64,000 nt of DNA, taken from contig NW_026961089.1 of assembly GCF_021018805.1 (NCBI RefSeq), forward strand, positions 62,001-126,000, given 5' to 3'. Positions within the stretch are counted from its first letter, which is position 1. The number at the start of each line of letters is the position of its first letter. The stretch is from Prinia subflava (lineage: Eukaryota > Chordata > Aves > Passeriformes > Cisticolidae). The notes below the pieces were generated by a model that searched no databases, was not told where the DNA came from, and saw only the letters and a program-made list of their open reading frames with translations. The position numbers and the translations under genes were made by a program. Below, one piece after another: positions 49,027-61,827 of the stretch.

Positions 49027-51789
49027 TATCACAGAAACTTAGTAAATTAGGCAGTAACAGCTTTAGTTCTCCTTCTATGGACATGAAAGACACCAAAGGT
49101 GCAGCGTAAAAGACAGAAATGGATAAGGCAAGAGAGGGTCTGCAGCAGCTTCTCTGCTGGTTGGCAGCACAAACAACTAACATGACTTGTGTTTTCATCA
49201 ACTCCAGAAAGCAAGCCATGGAAACCAAAAGCAGAGATCACTGTTCACTCTGAAAAGCAAATCTTTATGTTACATAGCTCATACATGGAACTCTATCAAA
49301 TTAGGCAATACCAGCTTTGCTCTTGCTCTATAGACATGGGAAACACTAACTGGTACAGAGTGTAAGCAAAGAAAGCATAAGGCATGAAAGTGTCTGCAGC
49401 AGCTTCTCTGGTGGTTGGCAACACAAGCAACTAACAAGACTTGTGTTTTGATCAACTCCAGAAAGCAAACTATAGAAACCAAAAGCAGAGATCACTGTTC
49501 ATTCTGTAAAGCAAATCTGTATGTTACATAGCTCTATCACAGAAACTTAGTAAATTAGGCAGTAACAGCTTTAGTTCTCCTTCTATGGACATGAAAGACA
49601 CCAACCGGTGCAGCGTAAAAGCCAGTAATGGATAAAGCAAGAGAGGGTCTGCAGCAGCTTCTCTGCTGGTTGGCAGCACAAACAACTAACATGACTTGTG
49701 TTTTCATCAACTCCAGAAAGCAAGCCATGGAAACCAAAAGCAGAAACCACTGTTCACTCGGAAAAGCAAAGCTTTATGTTACAGTGCTCTTTCATGGAAA
49801 CTTAGCAAATTAAGCAGTAACAGCTTTGGTCTTGCTCTATAGACATGAGAAACATCAACCGGTGGAGTGTCAAAGGAAAGGTTTCTGTTACATGGCTCTT
49901 TCATGGAAATCAAGCAAATTAGGAAGTACCCACCTTTATTAGTGGTCTGGTGACACGCAAAACACATACATGTGCAAAGTGTAAACCGGTACTGCAAAAG
50001 GCAGGAAAGCGCCTTCAGCAGCTTCTCTATTTCTTGGGAACACAAACAACAGCCAAGACTTGTGTTTTGATCAACTCCAGAAAGCAAACCATAGAAACCA
50101 AAAGCAGAGATCACTGTTCACTCTGTAAAGCAAATCTTTATGTTACATAGCTCTTACATGGAACTCTACCAAATTAGGCAATACCAGCTTTGGTCTTGCT
50201 CTATAGACATGGGAAACACTAACTGGTACAGAGTGTAAGCAAAGAAAGCATAAGGCATGAAAGTGTCTGCAGCAGCTTCTCTGGTGGTTGGCAACACAAG
50301 CAACTAACAAGACTTGTGTTTTGATCAACTCCAGAAAGCAAACCATAGAAACCAAAAGCAGAGATCACTGTTCACTCTGTAAAGCAAATCTTTATGTTAC
50401 ATAGCTCTATCACAGAAACTTAGTAAATTAGGCAGTAACAGCTTTAGTTCTCCTCCTATGGACATGAAAGACACCAACCGGTGCAGCGTAAAAGCCAGTA
50501 ATGGATAAGGCAAGAGAGGGTCTGCAGCAGCTTCTCTGCTGGTTGGCAGCACAAACAACTAACATGACTTGTGTTTTCATCAACTCCAGAAAGCAAGCCA
50601 TGGAAACCAAAAGCAGAGATCACTGTTCACTCTGAAAAGCAAATCTTTATGTTACATAGCTCTTACATGGAACTCTACCAAATTAGGCAATACCAGCTTT
50701 GCTCTTGCTCTATAGACATGGGAAACACTAACTGGTACAGAGTGTAAGCAAGTAAAGGATAAGGCATGAAAGTGTCTGCAGCAGCTTCTCTGCTGGTTGG
50801 CAACACAAGCAACTAACAAGACTTGTGTTTTGATCAACTCCAGAAAGCAAGCCCTGGAAACCAAAAGCAGAGATCACAGTTCACTCTGTAAAGCAAATCT
50901 TTAAGTTACATTGCTCTTACATGGAACTCTACCAAATTAGGCAATACCAGCTTTGCTCTTGCTCTATAGACATGGGAAACACTAACTGGTACAGAGTGTA
51001 AGCAAGTAAAGCATAAGGCATGAAAGTGTCTGCAGCAGCTTCTCTGGTGGTTGGCAACACAAGCAACTAACAAGACTTGTGTTTTGATCAACTCCAGAAA
51101 GCAAACTATAGAAACCAAAAGCAGAGATCACTGTTCACTCTGTAAAGCAAATCTGTATGTTACATAGCTCTATCACAGAAACTTAGTAAATTAGGCAGTA
51201 ACAGCTTTAGTTCTCCTTCTATGGACATGAAAGACACCAACCGGTGCAGCGTAAAAGCCAGTAATGGATAAAGCAAGAGAGTGTCTGCAGCAGCTTCTCT
51301 GCTGGTTGGCAGCACAAACAACTAACATGACTTGTGTTTTCATCAACTCCAGAAAGCAAGCCATGGAAACCAAAAGCAGAAACCACTGTTCACTCGGAAA
51401 AGCAAAGCTTTATGTTACAGTGCTCTTTCATGGAAACTTTGCAAATTAGGCAGTAACAGCTTTGGTCTTGCTCTATAGACATGAGAAACATCAACCGGTG
51501 GAGTGTCAAAGGAAAGGTTTCTGTTACATGGCTCTTTCATGGAAATCAAGCAAATTAGGAAGTACCCACCTTTATTCGTGGTCTGGTGACAAGCAAAACA
51601 CATACATGTGCAAAGTGTAAACCGGTACTGCAAAAGGCAGGAAAGCGCCTTCAGCAGCTTCTCTATTTCTTGAGAACACAAACAACAGCCAAGACTTGTG
51701 TTTTGATCAACTCCAGAAAGCAAACCATAGAAACCAAAAGCAGAGATCACTGTTCACTCTGTAAAGCAAATCTTTATGTTACATAGCTC
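49027..51789 (+). repeat. Higher-order repeat, 10 units, 2763 bp
   Basis: Order is A' B A C | B A B B A C, with starts 49027, 49281, 49535, 49790, 50154, 50408, 50663, 50917, 51171 and 51426. It has ATTAGTGG with GACACGC in the first C and the TTTAAGTTACATTGCTC marker in its first paired B. Its last C combines TTGAGAACACAA with ACAGCCAAG, where most C units carry either GAG with GAC or GGG with GCC. Confidence 0.92.
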
Positions 51790-53678
51790 TATCACAGAAA
51801 CTTAGTAAATTAGGCAGTAACAGCTTTAGTTCTCCTTCTATGGACATGAAAGACACCAACCGGTGCAGCGTAAAAGCCAGTAATGGATAAGGCAAGAGAG
51901 GGTCTGCAGCAGCTTCTCTGCTGGTTGGCAGCACAAACAACTAACATGACTTGTGTTTTCATCAACTCCAGAAAGCAAGCCATGGAAACCAAAAGCAGAG
52001 ATCACTGTTCACTCTGAAAAGCAAATCTTTATGTTACATAGCTCTTACATGGAACTCTATCAAATTAGGCAATACCAGCTTTGGTCTTGCTCTATAGACA
52101 TGGGAAACACTAACTGGTACAGAGTGTAAGCAAGTAAAGCATAAGGCATGAAAGTGTCTGCAGCAGCTTCTCTGCTGGTTGGCAACACAAGCAACTAACA
52201 AGACTTGTGTTTTGATCAACTCCAGAAAGCAAACCATAGAAACCAAAAGCAGAGATCACAGTTCACTCTGTAAAGCAAATCTTTATGTTACATAGCTCTA
52301 TCACAGAAACAGTAAATTAGGCAGTAACAGCTTTAGTTCTCCTCCTATGGACATGAAAGACACCAACCGGTGCAGCGTAAAAGCCAGTAATGGATAAGGC
52401 AAGAGAGGGTCTGCAGCAGCTTCTCTGCTGGTTGGCAGCACAAACAACTAACATGACTTGTGTTTTCATCAACTCCAGAAAGCAAGCCATGGAAACCAAA
52501 AGCAGAGATCACTGTTCACTCTGAAAAGCAAATCTTTATGTTACATAGCTCTTACATGGAACTCTACCAAATTAGGCAATACCAGCTTTGGTCTTGCTCT
52601 ATAGACATGGGAAACACTAACTGGTACAGAGTGTAAGCAAAGAAAGCATAAGGCATGAAAGTGTCTGCAGCAGCTTCTCTGCTGGTTGGAAACACAAGCA
52701 ACTAACAAGACTTGTGTTTTGATCAACTCCAGAAAGCAAGCCCTGGAAACCAAAAGCAGAGATCACAGTTCACTCTGTAAAGCAAATCTTTATGTTACAT
52801 TGCTCTTACATGGAACTCTACCAAATTAGGCAATACCAGCTTTGCTCTTGCTCTATAGACATGGGAAACACTAACTGGTACAGAGTGTAAGCAAAGAAAG
52901 CATAAGGCATGAAAGTGTCTGCAGCAGCTTCTCTGGTGGTTGGCAACACAAGCAACTAACAAGACTTGTGTTTTGATCAACTCCAGAAAGCAAACCATAG
53001 AAACCAAAAGCAGAGATCACAGTTCACTCTGTAAAGCAAATCTGTATGTTACATAGCTCTATCACAGAAACTTAGTAAATTAGGCAGTAACAGCTTTAGT
53101 TCTCCTTCTATGGACATGAAAGACACCAACCGGTGCAGCGTAAAAGCCAGTAATGGATAAAGCAAGAGAGTGTCTGCAGCAGCTTCTCTGCTGGTTGGCA
53201 GCACAAACAACTAACATGACTTGTGTTTTCATCAACTCCAGAAAGCAAGCCATGGAAACCAAAAGCAGAAACCACTGTTCACTCGGAAAAGCAAAGCTTT
53301 ATGTTACAGTGCTCTTTCATGGAAACTTTGCAAATTAGGCAGTAACAGCTTTGGTCTTGCTCTATAGACATGAGAAACATCAACCGGTGGAGTGTCAAAG
53401 GAAAGGTTTCTGTTACATGGCTCTTTCATGGAAATCAAGCAAATTAGGAAGTACCCACCTTTATTCGTGGTCTGGTGACAAGCAAAACACATACATGTGC
53501 AAAGTGTAAACCGGTACTGCAAAAGGCAGGAAAGCGCCTTCAGCAGCTTCTCTATTTCTTGAGAACACAAACAACAGACAAGACTTGTGTTTTGATCAAC
53601 TCCAGAAAGCAAACCATAGAAACCAAAAGCAGAGATCACTGTTCACTCTGTAAAGCAAATCTTTATGTTACATAGCTC
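51790..53678 (+). repeat. Higher-order repeat variant, 7 units, 1889 bp, copy 1 of tandem pair
   Basis: Order is A B A(253) B B A C, with starts 51790, 52045, 52299, 52552, 52806, 53060 and 53315. The B at 52552 has GGTTGGAAACACAAG and GCAAGCCCTGG. It is directly followed by another block of identical architecture. Confidence 0.91.
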
Positions 53679-55567
53679 TATCACAGAAACTTAGTAAATT
53701 AGGCAGTAACAGCTTTAGTTCTCCTTCTATGGACATGAAAGACACCAACCGGTGCAGCGTAAAAGCCAGTAATGGATAAGGCAAGAGAGGGTCTGCAGCA
53801 GCTTCTCTGCTGGTTGGCAGCACAAACAACTAACATGACTTGTGTTTTCATCAACTCCAGAAAGCAAGCCATGGAAACCAAAAGCAGAGATCACTGTTCA
53901 CTCTGAAAAGCAAATCTTTATGTTACATAGCTCTTACATGGAACTCTATCAAATTAGGCAATACCAGCTTTGGTCTTGCTCTATAGACATGGGAAACACT
54001 AACTGGTACAGAGTGTAAGCAAGTAAAGCATAAGGCATGAAAGTGTCTGCAGCAGCTTCTCTGCTGGTTGGCAACACAAGCAACTAACAAGACTTGTGTT
54101 TTGATCAACTCCAGAAAGCAAACCATAGAAACCAAAAGCAGAGATCACAGTTCACTCTGTAAAGCAAATCTTTATGTTACATAGCTCTATCACAGAAACA
54201 GTAAATTAGGCAGTAACAGCTTTAGTTCTCCTCCTATGGACATGAAAGACACCAACCGGTGCAGCGTAAAAGCCAGTAATGGATAAGGCAAGAGAGGGTC
54301 TGCAGCAGCTTCTCTGCTGGTTGGCAGCACAAACAACTAACATGACTTGTGTTTTCATCAACTCCAGAAAGCAAGCCATGGAAACCAAAAGCAGAGATCA
54401 CTGTTCACTCTGAAAAGCAAATCTTTATGTTACATAGCTCTTACATGGAACTCTACCAAATTAGGCAATACCAGCTTTGGTCTTGCTCTATAGACATGGG
54501 AAACACTAACTGGTACAGAGTGTAAGCAAAGAAAGCATAAGGCATGAAAGTGTCTGCAGCAGCTTCTCTGCTGGTTGGCAACACAAGCAACTAACATGAC
54601 TTGTGTTTTCATCAACTCCAGAAAGCAAGCCATGGAAACCAAAAGCAGAGATCACAGTTCACTCTGTAAAGCAAATCTTTATGTTACATTGCTCTTACAT
54701 GGAACTCTACCAAATTAGGCAATACCAGCTTTGCTCTTGCTCTATAGACATGGGAAACACTAACTGGTACAGAGTGTAAGCAAAGAAAGCATAAGGCATG
54801 AAAGTGTCTGCAGCAGCTTCTCTGCTGGTTGGCAACACAAGCAACTAACAAGACTTGTGTTTTGATCAACTCCAGAAAGCAAACTATAGAAACCAAAAGC
54901 AGAGATCACAGTTCATTCTGTAAAGCAAATCTGTATGTTACATAGCTCTATCACAGAAACTTAGTAAATTAGGCAGTAACAGCTTTAGTTCTCCTTCTAT
55001 GGACATGAAAGACACCAACCGGTGCAGCGTAAAAGCCAGTAATGGATAAAGCAAGAGAGTGTCTGCAGCAGCTTCTCTGCTGGTTGGCAGCACAAACAAC
55101 TAACATGACTTGTGTTTTCATCAACTCCAGAAAGCAAGCCATGGAAACCAAAAGCAGAAACCACTGTTCACTCGGAAAAGCAAAGCTTTATGTTACAGTG
55201 CTCTTTCATGGAAACTTAGCAAATTAAGCAGTAACAGCTTTGGTCTTGCTCTATAGACATGAGAAACATCAACCGGTGGAGTGTCAAAGGAAAGGTTTCT
55301 GTTACATGGCTCTTTCATGGAAATCAAGCAAATTAGCAAGTACCCACCTTTATTCGTGGTCTGGTGACAAGCAAAACACATACATGTGCAAAGTGTAAAC
55401 CGGTACTGCAAAAGGCAGGAAAGGGCCTTCAGCAGCTTCTCTATTTCTTGGGAACACAAACAACAGCCAAGACTTGTGTTTTGATCAACTCCAGAAAGCA
55501 AACCATAGAAACCAAAAGCAGAGATCACTGTTCACTCTGTAAAGCAAATCTTTATGTTACATAGCTC
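53679..55567 (+). repeat. Higher-order repeat variant, 7 units, 1889 bp, copy 2 of tandem pair
   Basis: Same order as the preceding block, with starts 53679, 53934, 54188, 54441, 54695, 54949 and 55204. The B at 54441 carries an A-like patch in its right half. The last C combines AAATTAGCAAG with GAAAGGGCC and TTGGGAACACAA, a marker set not seen together elsewhere. Confidence 0.91.
54594..54634. other. Short A-type conversion tract inside a B unit
   Basis: In the B unit at 54441-54694, the segment reading ACATGACTTGTGTTTTC through GCAAGCCATGG is A-type, while GGCAACACAAGC to the left and CACTCTGTAAAGC with TACATTGCTC to the right are B-type. Both borders fall inside one unit, so this is a patch and not a simple crossover. 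Confidence 0.75.
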
Positions 55568-58500
55568 TATCACAGAAACTTAGTAAATTAGGCAGTAACA
55601 GCTTTAGTTCTCCTTCTATGGACATGAAAGACACCAAAGGTGCAGCGTAAAAGCCAGTAATGGATAAGGCAAGAGAGGGTCTGCAGCAGCTTCTCTGCTG
55701 GTTGGCAGCACAAACAACTAACATGACTTGTGTTTTCATCAACTCCAGAAAGCAAGCCATGGAAACCAAAAGCAGAGATCACTGTTCACTCTGAAAAGCA
55801 AATCTTTATGTTACATAGCTCTTACATGGAACTCTACCAAATTAGGCAATACCAGCTTTGGTCTTGCTCTATAGACATGGGAAACACTAACTGGTACAGA
55901 GTGTAAGCAAAGAAAGCATAAGGCATGAAAGTGTCTGCAGCAGCTTCTCTGGTGGTTGGCAACACAAGCAACTAACAAGACTTGTGTTTTGATCAACTCC
56001 AGAAAGCAAACTATAGAAACCAAAAGCAGAGATCACTGTTCATTCTGTAAAGCAAATCTGTATGTTACATAGCTCTATCACAGACACTTAGTAAATTAGG
56101 CAGTAACAGCTTTAGTTCTCCTTCTATGGACATGAAAGACACCAACCGGTGCAGCGTAAAAGCCAGTAATGGATAAAGCAAGAGAGGGTCTGCAGCAGCT
56201 TCTCTGCTGGTTGGCAGCACAAACAACTAACATGACTTGTGTTTTCATCAACTCCAGAAAGCAAGCCATGGAAACCAAAAGCAGAAACCACTGTTCACTC
56301 GGAAAAGCAAAGCTTTATGTTACAGTGCTCTTTCATGGAAACTTAGCAAATTAAGCAGTAACAGCTTTGGTCTTGCTCTATAGACATGAGAAACATCAAC
56401 CGGTGGAGTGTCAAAGGAAAGGTTTCTGTTACATGGCTCTTTCATGGAAATCAAGCAAATTAGGAAGTACCCACCTTTATTCGTGGTCTGGTGACAAGCA
56501 AAACACATACATGTGCAAAGTGTAAACCGGTACTGCAAAAGGCAGGAAAGCGCCTTCAGCAGCTTCTCTATTTCTTGAGAACACAAACAACAGACAAGAC
56601 TTGTGTTTTGATCAACTCCAGAAAGCAAACCATAGAAACCAAAAGCAGAGATCACTGTTCACTCTGTAAAGCAAATCTTTATGTTACATAGCTCTATCAC
56701 AGAAACTTAGTAAATTAGGCAGTAACAGCTTTAGTTCTCCTTCTATGGACATGAAAGACACCAACCGGTGCAGCGTAAAAGCCAGTAATGGATAAGGCAA
56801 GAGAGGGTCTGCAGCAGCTTCTCTGCTGGTTGGCAGCACAAACAACTAACATGACTTGTGTTTTCATCAACTCCAGAAAGCAAGCCATGGAAACCAAAAG
56901 CAGAGATCACTGTTCACTCTGAAAAGCAAATCTTTATGTTACATAGCTCTTACATGGAACTCTACCAAATTAGGCAATACCAGCTTTGGTCTTGCTCTAT
57001 AGACATGGGAAACAATAACTGGTACAGAGTGTAAGCAAGTAAAGGATAAGGCATGAAAGTGTCTGCAGCAGCTTCTCTGCTGGTTGGCAACACAAGCAAC
57101 TAACAAGACTTGTGTTTTCATCAACTCCAGAAAGCAAGCCATGGAAACCAAAAGCAGAGATCACTGTTCACTCTGAAAAGCAAATCTTTATGTTACATAG
57201 CTCATACATGGAACTCTATCAAATTAGGCAATACCAGCTTTGCTCTTGCTCTATAGACATGGGAAACACTAACTGGTACAGAGTGTAAGCAAAGAAAGCA
57301 TAAGGCATGAAAGTGTCTGCAGCAGCTTCTCTGGTGGTTGGCAACACAAGCAACTAACAAGACTTGTGTTTTGATCAACTCCAGAAAGCAAACTATAGAA
57401 ACCAAAAGCAGAGATCACTGTTCATTCTGTAAAGCAAATCTGTATGTTACATAGCTCTATCACAGAAACTTAGTAAATTAGGCAGTAACAGCTTTAGTTC
57501 TCCTTCTATGGACATGAAAGACACCAACCGGTGCAGCGTAAAAGCCAGTAATGGATAAAGCAAGAGAGGGTCTGCAGCAGCTTCTCTGCTGGTTGGCAGC
57601 ACAAACAACTAACATGACTTGTGTTTTCATCAACTCCAGAAAGCAAGCCATGGAAACCAAAAGCAGAAACCACTGTTCACTCGGAAAAGCAAAGCTTTAT
57701 GTTGCAGTGCTCTTTCATGGAAACTTAGCAAATTAAGCAGTAACAGCTTTGGTCTTGCTCTATAGACATGAGAAACATCAACCGGTGGAGTGTCAAAGGA
57801 AAGGTTTCTGTTACATGGCTCTTTCATGGAAGTCAAGCAAATTAGGAAGTACCCACCTTTATTCGTGGTCTGGTGACAAGCAAAACACATACATGTGCAA
57901 AGTGTAAACCGGTACTGCAAAAGGCAGGAAAGCGCCTTCAGCAGCTTCTCTATTTCTTGAGAACACAAACAACAGCCAAGACTTGTGTTTTGATCAACTC
58001 CAGAAAGCAAACCATAGAAACCAAAAGCAGAGATCACTGTTCACTCTGTAAAGCAAATCTTTATGTTACATAGCTCTATCACAGAAACTTAGTAAATTAG
58101 GCAGTAACAGCTTTAGTTCTCCTTCTATGGACATGAAAGACACCAACCGGTGCAGCGTAAAAGCCAGTAATGGATAAGGCAAGAGAGGGTCTGCAGCAGC
58201 TTCTCTGCTGGTTGGCAGCACAAACAACTAACATGACTTGTGTTTTCATCAACTCCAGAAAGCAAGCCATGGAAACCAAAAGCAGAAACCACTGTTCACT
58301 CGGAAAAGCAAAGCTTTATGTTACAGTGCTCTTTCATGGAAACTTAGCAAATTAAGCAGTAACAGCTTTGGTCTTGCTCTATAGACATGAGAAACATCAA
58401 CCGGTGGAGTGTCAAAGGAAAGGTTTCTGTTACATGGCTCTTTCATGGAAATCAAGCAAATTAGGAAGTACCCACCTTTATTCGTGGTCTGGTGACAAGC

Positions 58501-58695
58501 AAAACACATACATGTGCAAAGTGTAAACCGGTACTGCAAAAGGCAGGAAAGGGCCTTCAGCAGCTTCTCTATTTCTTGGGAACACAAACAACAGCCAAGA
58601 CTTGTGTTTTGATCAACTCCAGAAAGCAAACCATAGAAACCAAAAGCAGAGATCACTGTTCACTCTGTAAAGCAAATCTTTATGTTACATAGCTC
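55568..58695 (+). repeat. Higher-order repeat variant, 11 units, 3128 bp
   Basis: Order is A' B A C | A B/A-hybrid B A C | A C, with starts 55568, 55822, 56076, 56331, 56695, 56950, 57204, 57458, 57713, 58077 and 58332. The unit at 56950 is a B-to-A' hybrid and the unit at 58077 is a hybrid of two A forms. It introduces the A C A C arrangement that continues to the right edge. Confidence 0.91.
57106..57119. other. Recombination junction between B and A' units
   Basis: The unit at 56950-57203 is B-like up to the diagnostic A at 57106 (AACAAGAC) and A-like from the C at 57119 (TTTTCATC) to its end, including GCCATGG and CTCTGAAAAG. It is followed by a B with the ATACATGG opening that normally follows A'. 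The exchange lies in the 12 identical bases between these markers. Confidence 0.8.
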
Positions 58696-59632
58696 TATCA
58701 CAGAAACTTAGTAAATTAGGCAGTAACAGCTTTAGTTCTCCTTCTATGGACATGAAAGACACCAAAGGTGCAGCGTAAAAGCCAGTAATGGATAAGGCAA
58801 GAGAGGGTCTGCAGCAGCTTCTCTGCTGGTTGGCAGCACAAACAACTAACATGACTTGTGTTTTCATCAACTCCAGAAAGCAAGCCATGGAAACCAAAAG
58901 CAGAGATCACTGTTCACTCTGAAAAGCAAATCTTTATGTTACATAGCTCTTACATGGAACTCTATCAAATTAGGCAATACCAGCTTTGGTCTTGCTCTAT
59001 AGACATGGGAAACACTAACTGGTACAGAGTGTAAGCAAAGAAAGCATAAGGCATGAAAGTGTCTGCAGCAGCTTCTCTGGTGGTTGGCAACACAAGCAAC
59101 TAACAAGACTTGTGTTTTGATCAACTCCAGAAAGCAAACTATAGAAACCAAAAGCAGAGATCACTGTTCATTCTGTAAAGCAAATCTGTATGTTACATAG
59201 CTCTATCACAGAAACTTAGTAAATTAGGCAGTAACAGCTTTAGTTCTCCTTCTATGGACATGAAAGACACCAACCGGTGCAGCGTAAAAGCCAGTAATGG
59301 ATAAAGCAAGAGAGGGTCTGCAGCAGCTTCTCTGCTGGTTGGCAGCACAAACAACTAACATGACTTGTGTTTTCATCAACTCCAGAAAGCAAGCCATGGA
59401 AACCAAAAGCAGAAACCACTGTTCACTCGGAAAAGCAAAGCTTTATGTTACAGTGCTCTTTCATGGAAACTTAGCAAATTAAGCAGTAACAGCTTTGGTC
59501 TTGCTCTATAGACATGAGAAACATCAACCGGTGGAGTGTCAAAGGAAAGGTTTCTGTTACATGGCTCTTTCATGGAAATCAAGAAAATTAGGAAGTACCC
59601 ACCTTTATTAGTGGTCTGGTGACAAGCAAAAC

Positions 59633-59644
59633 ACATACATACAT
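59633..59644. repeat. ACAT tetranucleotide expansion in C unit
   Basis: Most C units read ACACATACATGTGC. Here, and at 62765-62776, an additional ACAT gives ACACATACATACATG, making the unit 368 bp. This looks like one slippage event later duplicated with its 3132-bp higher-order repeat. It also breaks the 111-codon minus-strand reading frame present in other C regions. Confidence 0.85.
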
Positions 59645-61144
59645 GTGCAAAGTGTAAACCGGTACTGCAAAAGGCAGGAAAGCGCCTTCAGCAGCTTCTC
59701 TATTTCTTGAGAACACAAACAACAGACAAGACTTGTGTTTTGATCAACTCCAGAAAGCAAACCATAGAAACCAAAAGCAGAGATCACTGTTCACTCTGTA
59801 AAGCAAATCTTTATGTTACATAGCTCTATCACAGAAACTTAGTAAATTAGGCAGTAACAGCTTTAGTTCTCCTCCTATGGACATGAAAGACACCAACCGG
59901 TGCAGCGTAAAAGCCAGTAATGGATAAGGCAAGAGAGGGTCTGCAGCAGCTTCTCTGCTGGTTGGCAGCACAAACCACTAACATGACTTGTGTTTTCATC
60001 AACTCCAGAAAGCAAGCCATGGAAACCAAAAGCAGAGATCACTGTTCACTCTGAAAAGCAAATCTTTATGTTACATAGCTCTTACATGGAACTCTACCAA
60101 ATTAGGCAATACCAGCTTTGGTCTTGCTCTATAGACATGGGAAACACTAACTGGTACAGAGTGTAAGCAAGTAAAGGATAAGGCATGAAAGTGTCTGCAG
60201 CAGCTTCTCTGCTGGTTGGCAACACAAGCAACTAACAAGACTTGTGTTTTGATCAACTCCAGAAAGCAAGCCCTGGAAACCAAAAGCAGAGATCACAGTT
60301 CACTCTGTAAAGCAAATCTTTATGTTACATTGCTCTTACATGGAACTCTACCAAATTAGGCAATACCAGCTTTGGTCTTGCTCTATAGACATGGGAAACA
60401 CTAACTGGTACAGAGTGTAAGCAAGTAAAGCATAAGGCATGAAAGTGTCTGCAGCAGCTTCTCTGGTGGTTGGCAACACAAGCAACTAACAAGACTTGTG
60501 TTTTGATCAACTCCAGAAAGCAAACTATAGAAACCAAAAGCAGAGATCACTGTTCACTCTGTAAAGCAAATCTGTATGTTACATAGCTCTATCACAGAAA
60601 CTTAGTAAATTAGGCAGTAACAGCTTTAGTTCTCCTTCTATGGACATGAAAGACACCAACCGGTGCAGCGTAAAAGCCAGTAATGGATAAAGCAAGAGAG
60701 GGTCTGCAGCAGCTTCTCTGCTGGTTGGCAGCACAAACAACTAACATGACTTGTGTTTTCATCAACTCCAGAAAGCAAGCCATGGAAACCAAAAGCAGAA
60801 ACCACTGTTCACTCGGAAAAGCAAAGCTTTATGTTACAGTGCTCTTTCATGGAAACTTTGCAAATTAGGCAGTAACAGCTTTGGTCTTGCTCTATAGACA
60901 TGAGAAACATCAACCGGTGGAGTGTCAAAGGAAAGGTTTCTGTTACATGGCTCTTTCATGGAAATCAAGCAAATTAGGAAGTACCCACCTTTATTCGTGG
61001 TCTGGTGACAAGCAAAACACATACATGTGCAAAGTGTAAACCGGTACTGCAAAAGGCAGGAAAGGGCCTTCAGCAGCTTCTCTATTTCTTGGGAACACAA
61101 ACAACAGCCAAGACTTGTGTTTTGATCAACTCCAGAAAGCAAAC

Positions 61145-61193
61145 CATAGAAACCAAAAGCAGAGATCACTGTTCACTCTGTAAAGCAAATCTG
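61145..61193. other. Recombination junction between C and B units
   Basis: The C at 60845-61208 is C-type to ACCATAG (diagnostic C at 61145) but ends CTGTATGTTACATAGCTC (diagnostic G at 61193), the ending of the second B in a BB pair. The next A (61209) has GAGAGTGTCTGC, the form that normally follows that B. The exchange produced an extra A C pair of 619 bp. Confidence 0.7.
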
Positions 61194-61827
61194 TATGTTA
61201 CATAGCTCTATCACAGAAACTTAGTAAATTAGGCAGTAACAGCTTTAGTTCTCCTTCTATGGACATGAAAGACACCAACCGGTGCAGCGTAAAAGCCAGT
61301 AATGGATAAAGCAAGAGAGTGTCTGCAGCAGCTTCTCTGCTGGTTGGCAGCACAAACAACTAACATGACTTGTGTTTTCATCAACTCCAGAAAGCAAGCC
61401 ATGGAAACCAAAAGCAGAAACCACTGTTCACTCGGAAAAGCAAAGCTTTATGTTACAGTGCTCTTTCATGGAAACTTAGCAAATTAAGCAGTAACAGCTT
61501 TGGTCTTGCTCTATAGACATGAGAAACATCAACCGGTGGAGTGTCAAAGGAAAGGTTTCTGTTACATGGCTCTTTCATGGAAATCAAGCAAATTAGGAAG
61601 TACCCACCTTTATTCGTGGTCTGGTGACAAGCAAAACACATACATGTGCAAAGTGTAAACCGGTACTGCAAAAGGCAGGAAAGGGCCTTCAGCAGCTTCT
61701 CTATTTCTTGGGAACACAAACAACAGCCAAGACTTGTGTTTTGATCAACTCCAGAAAGCAAACCATAGAAACCAAAAGCAGAGATCACTGTTCACTCTGT
61801 AAAGCAAATCTTTATGTTACATAGCTC

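Larger units (their letters stand above)
58696..61827 (+). repeat. Higher-order repeat variant, 11 units, 3132 bp
   Basis: Order is A' B A C | A B B A C | A C, with starts 58696, 58950, 59204, 59459, 59827, 60082, 60336, 60590, 60845, 61209 and 61464. The first C is 368 bp because of an extra ACAT. The A at 59827 has CACAAACCACTAAC at base 59976. Both markers recur exactly 3132 bp downstream, so the next block is a recent copy. Confidence 0.92.

Noticed and set aside
57630..58037. Longest reading frame in the window, 135 codons on the minus strand
   Set aside because: It is the usual 111-codon frame extended by one substitution (GTTGCAGTGC instead of GTTACAGTGC) that removes a stop. A single private change in a satellite unit does not make a gene.
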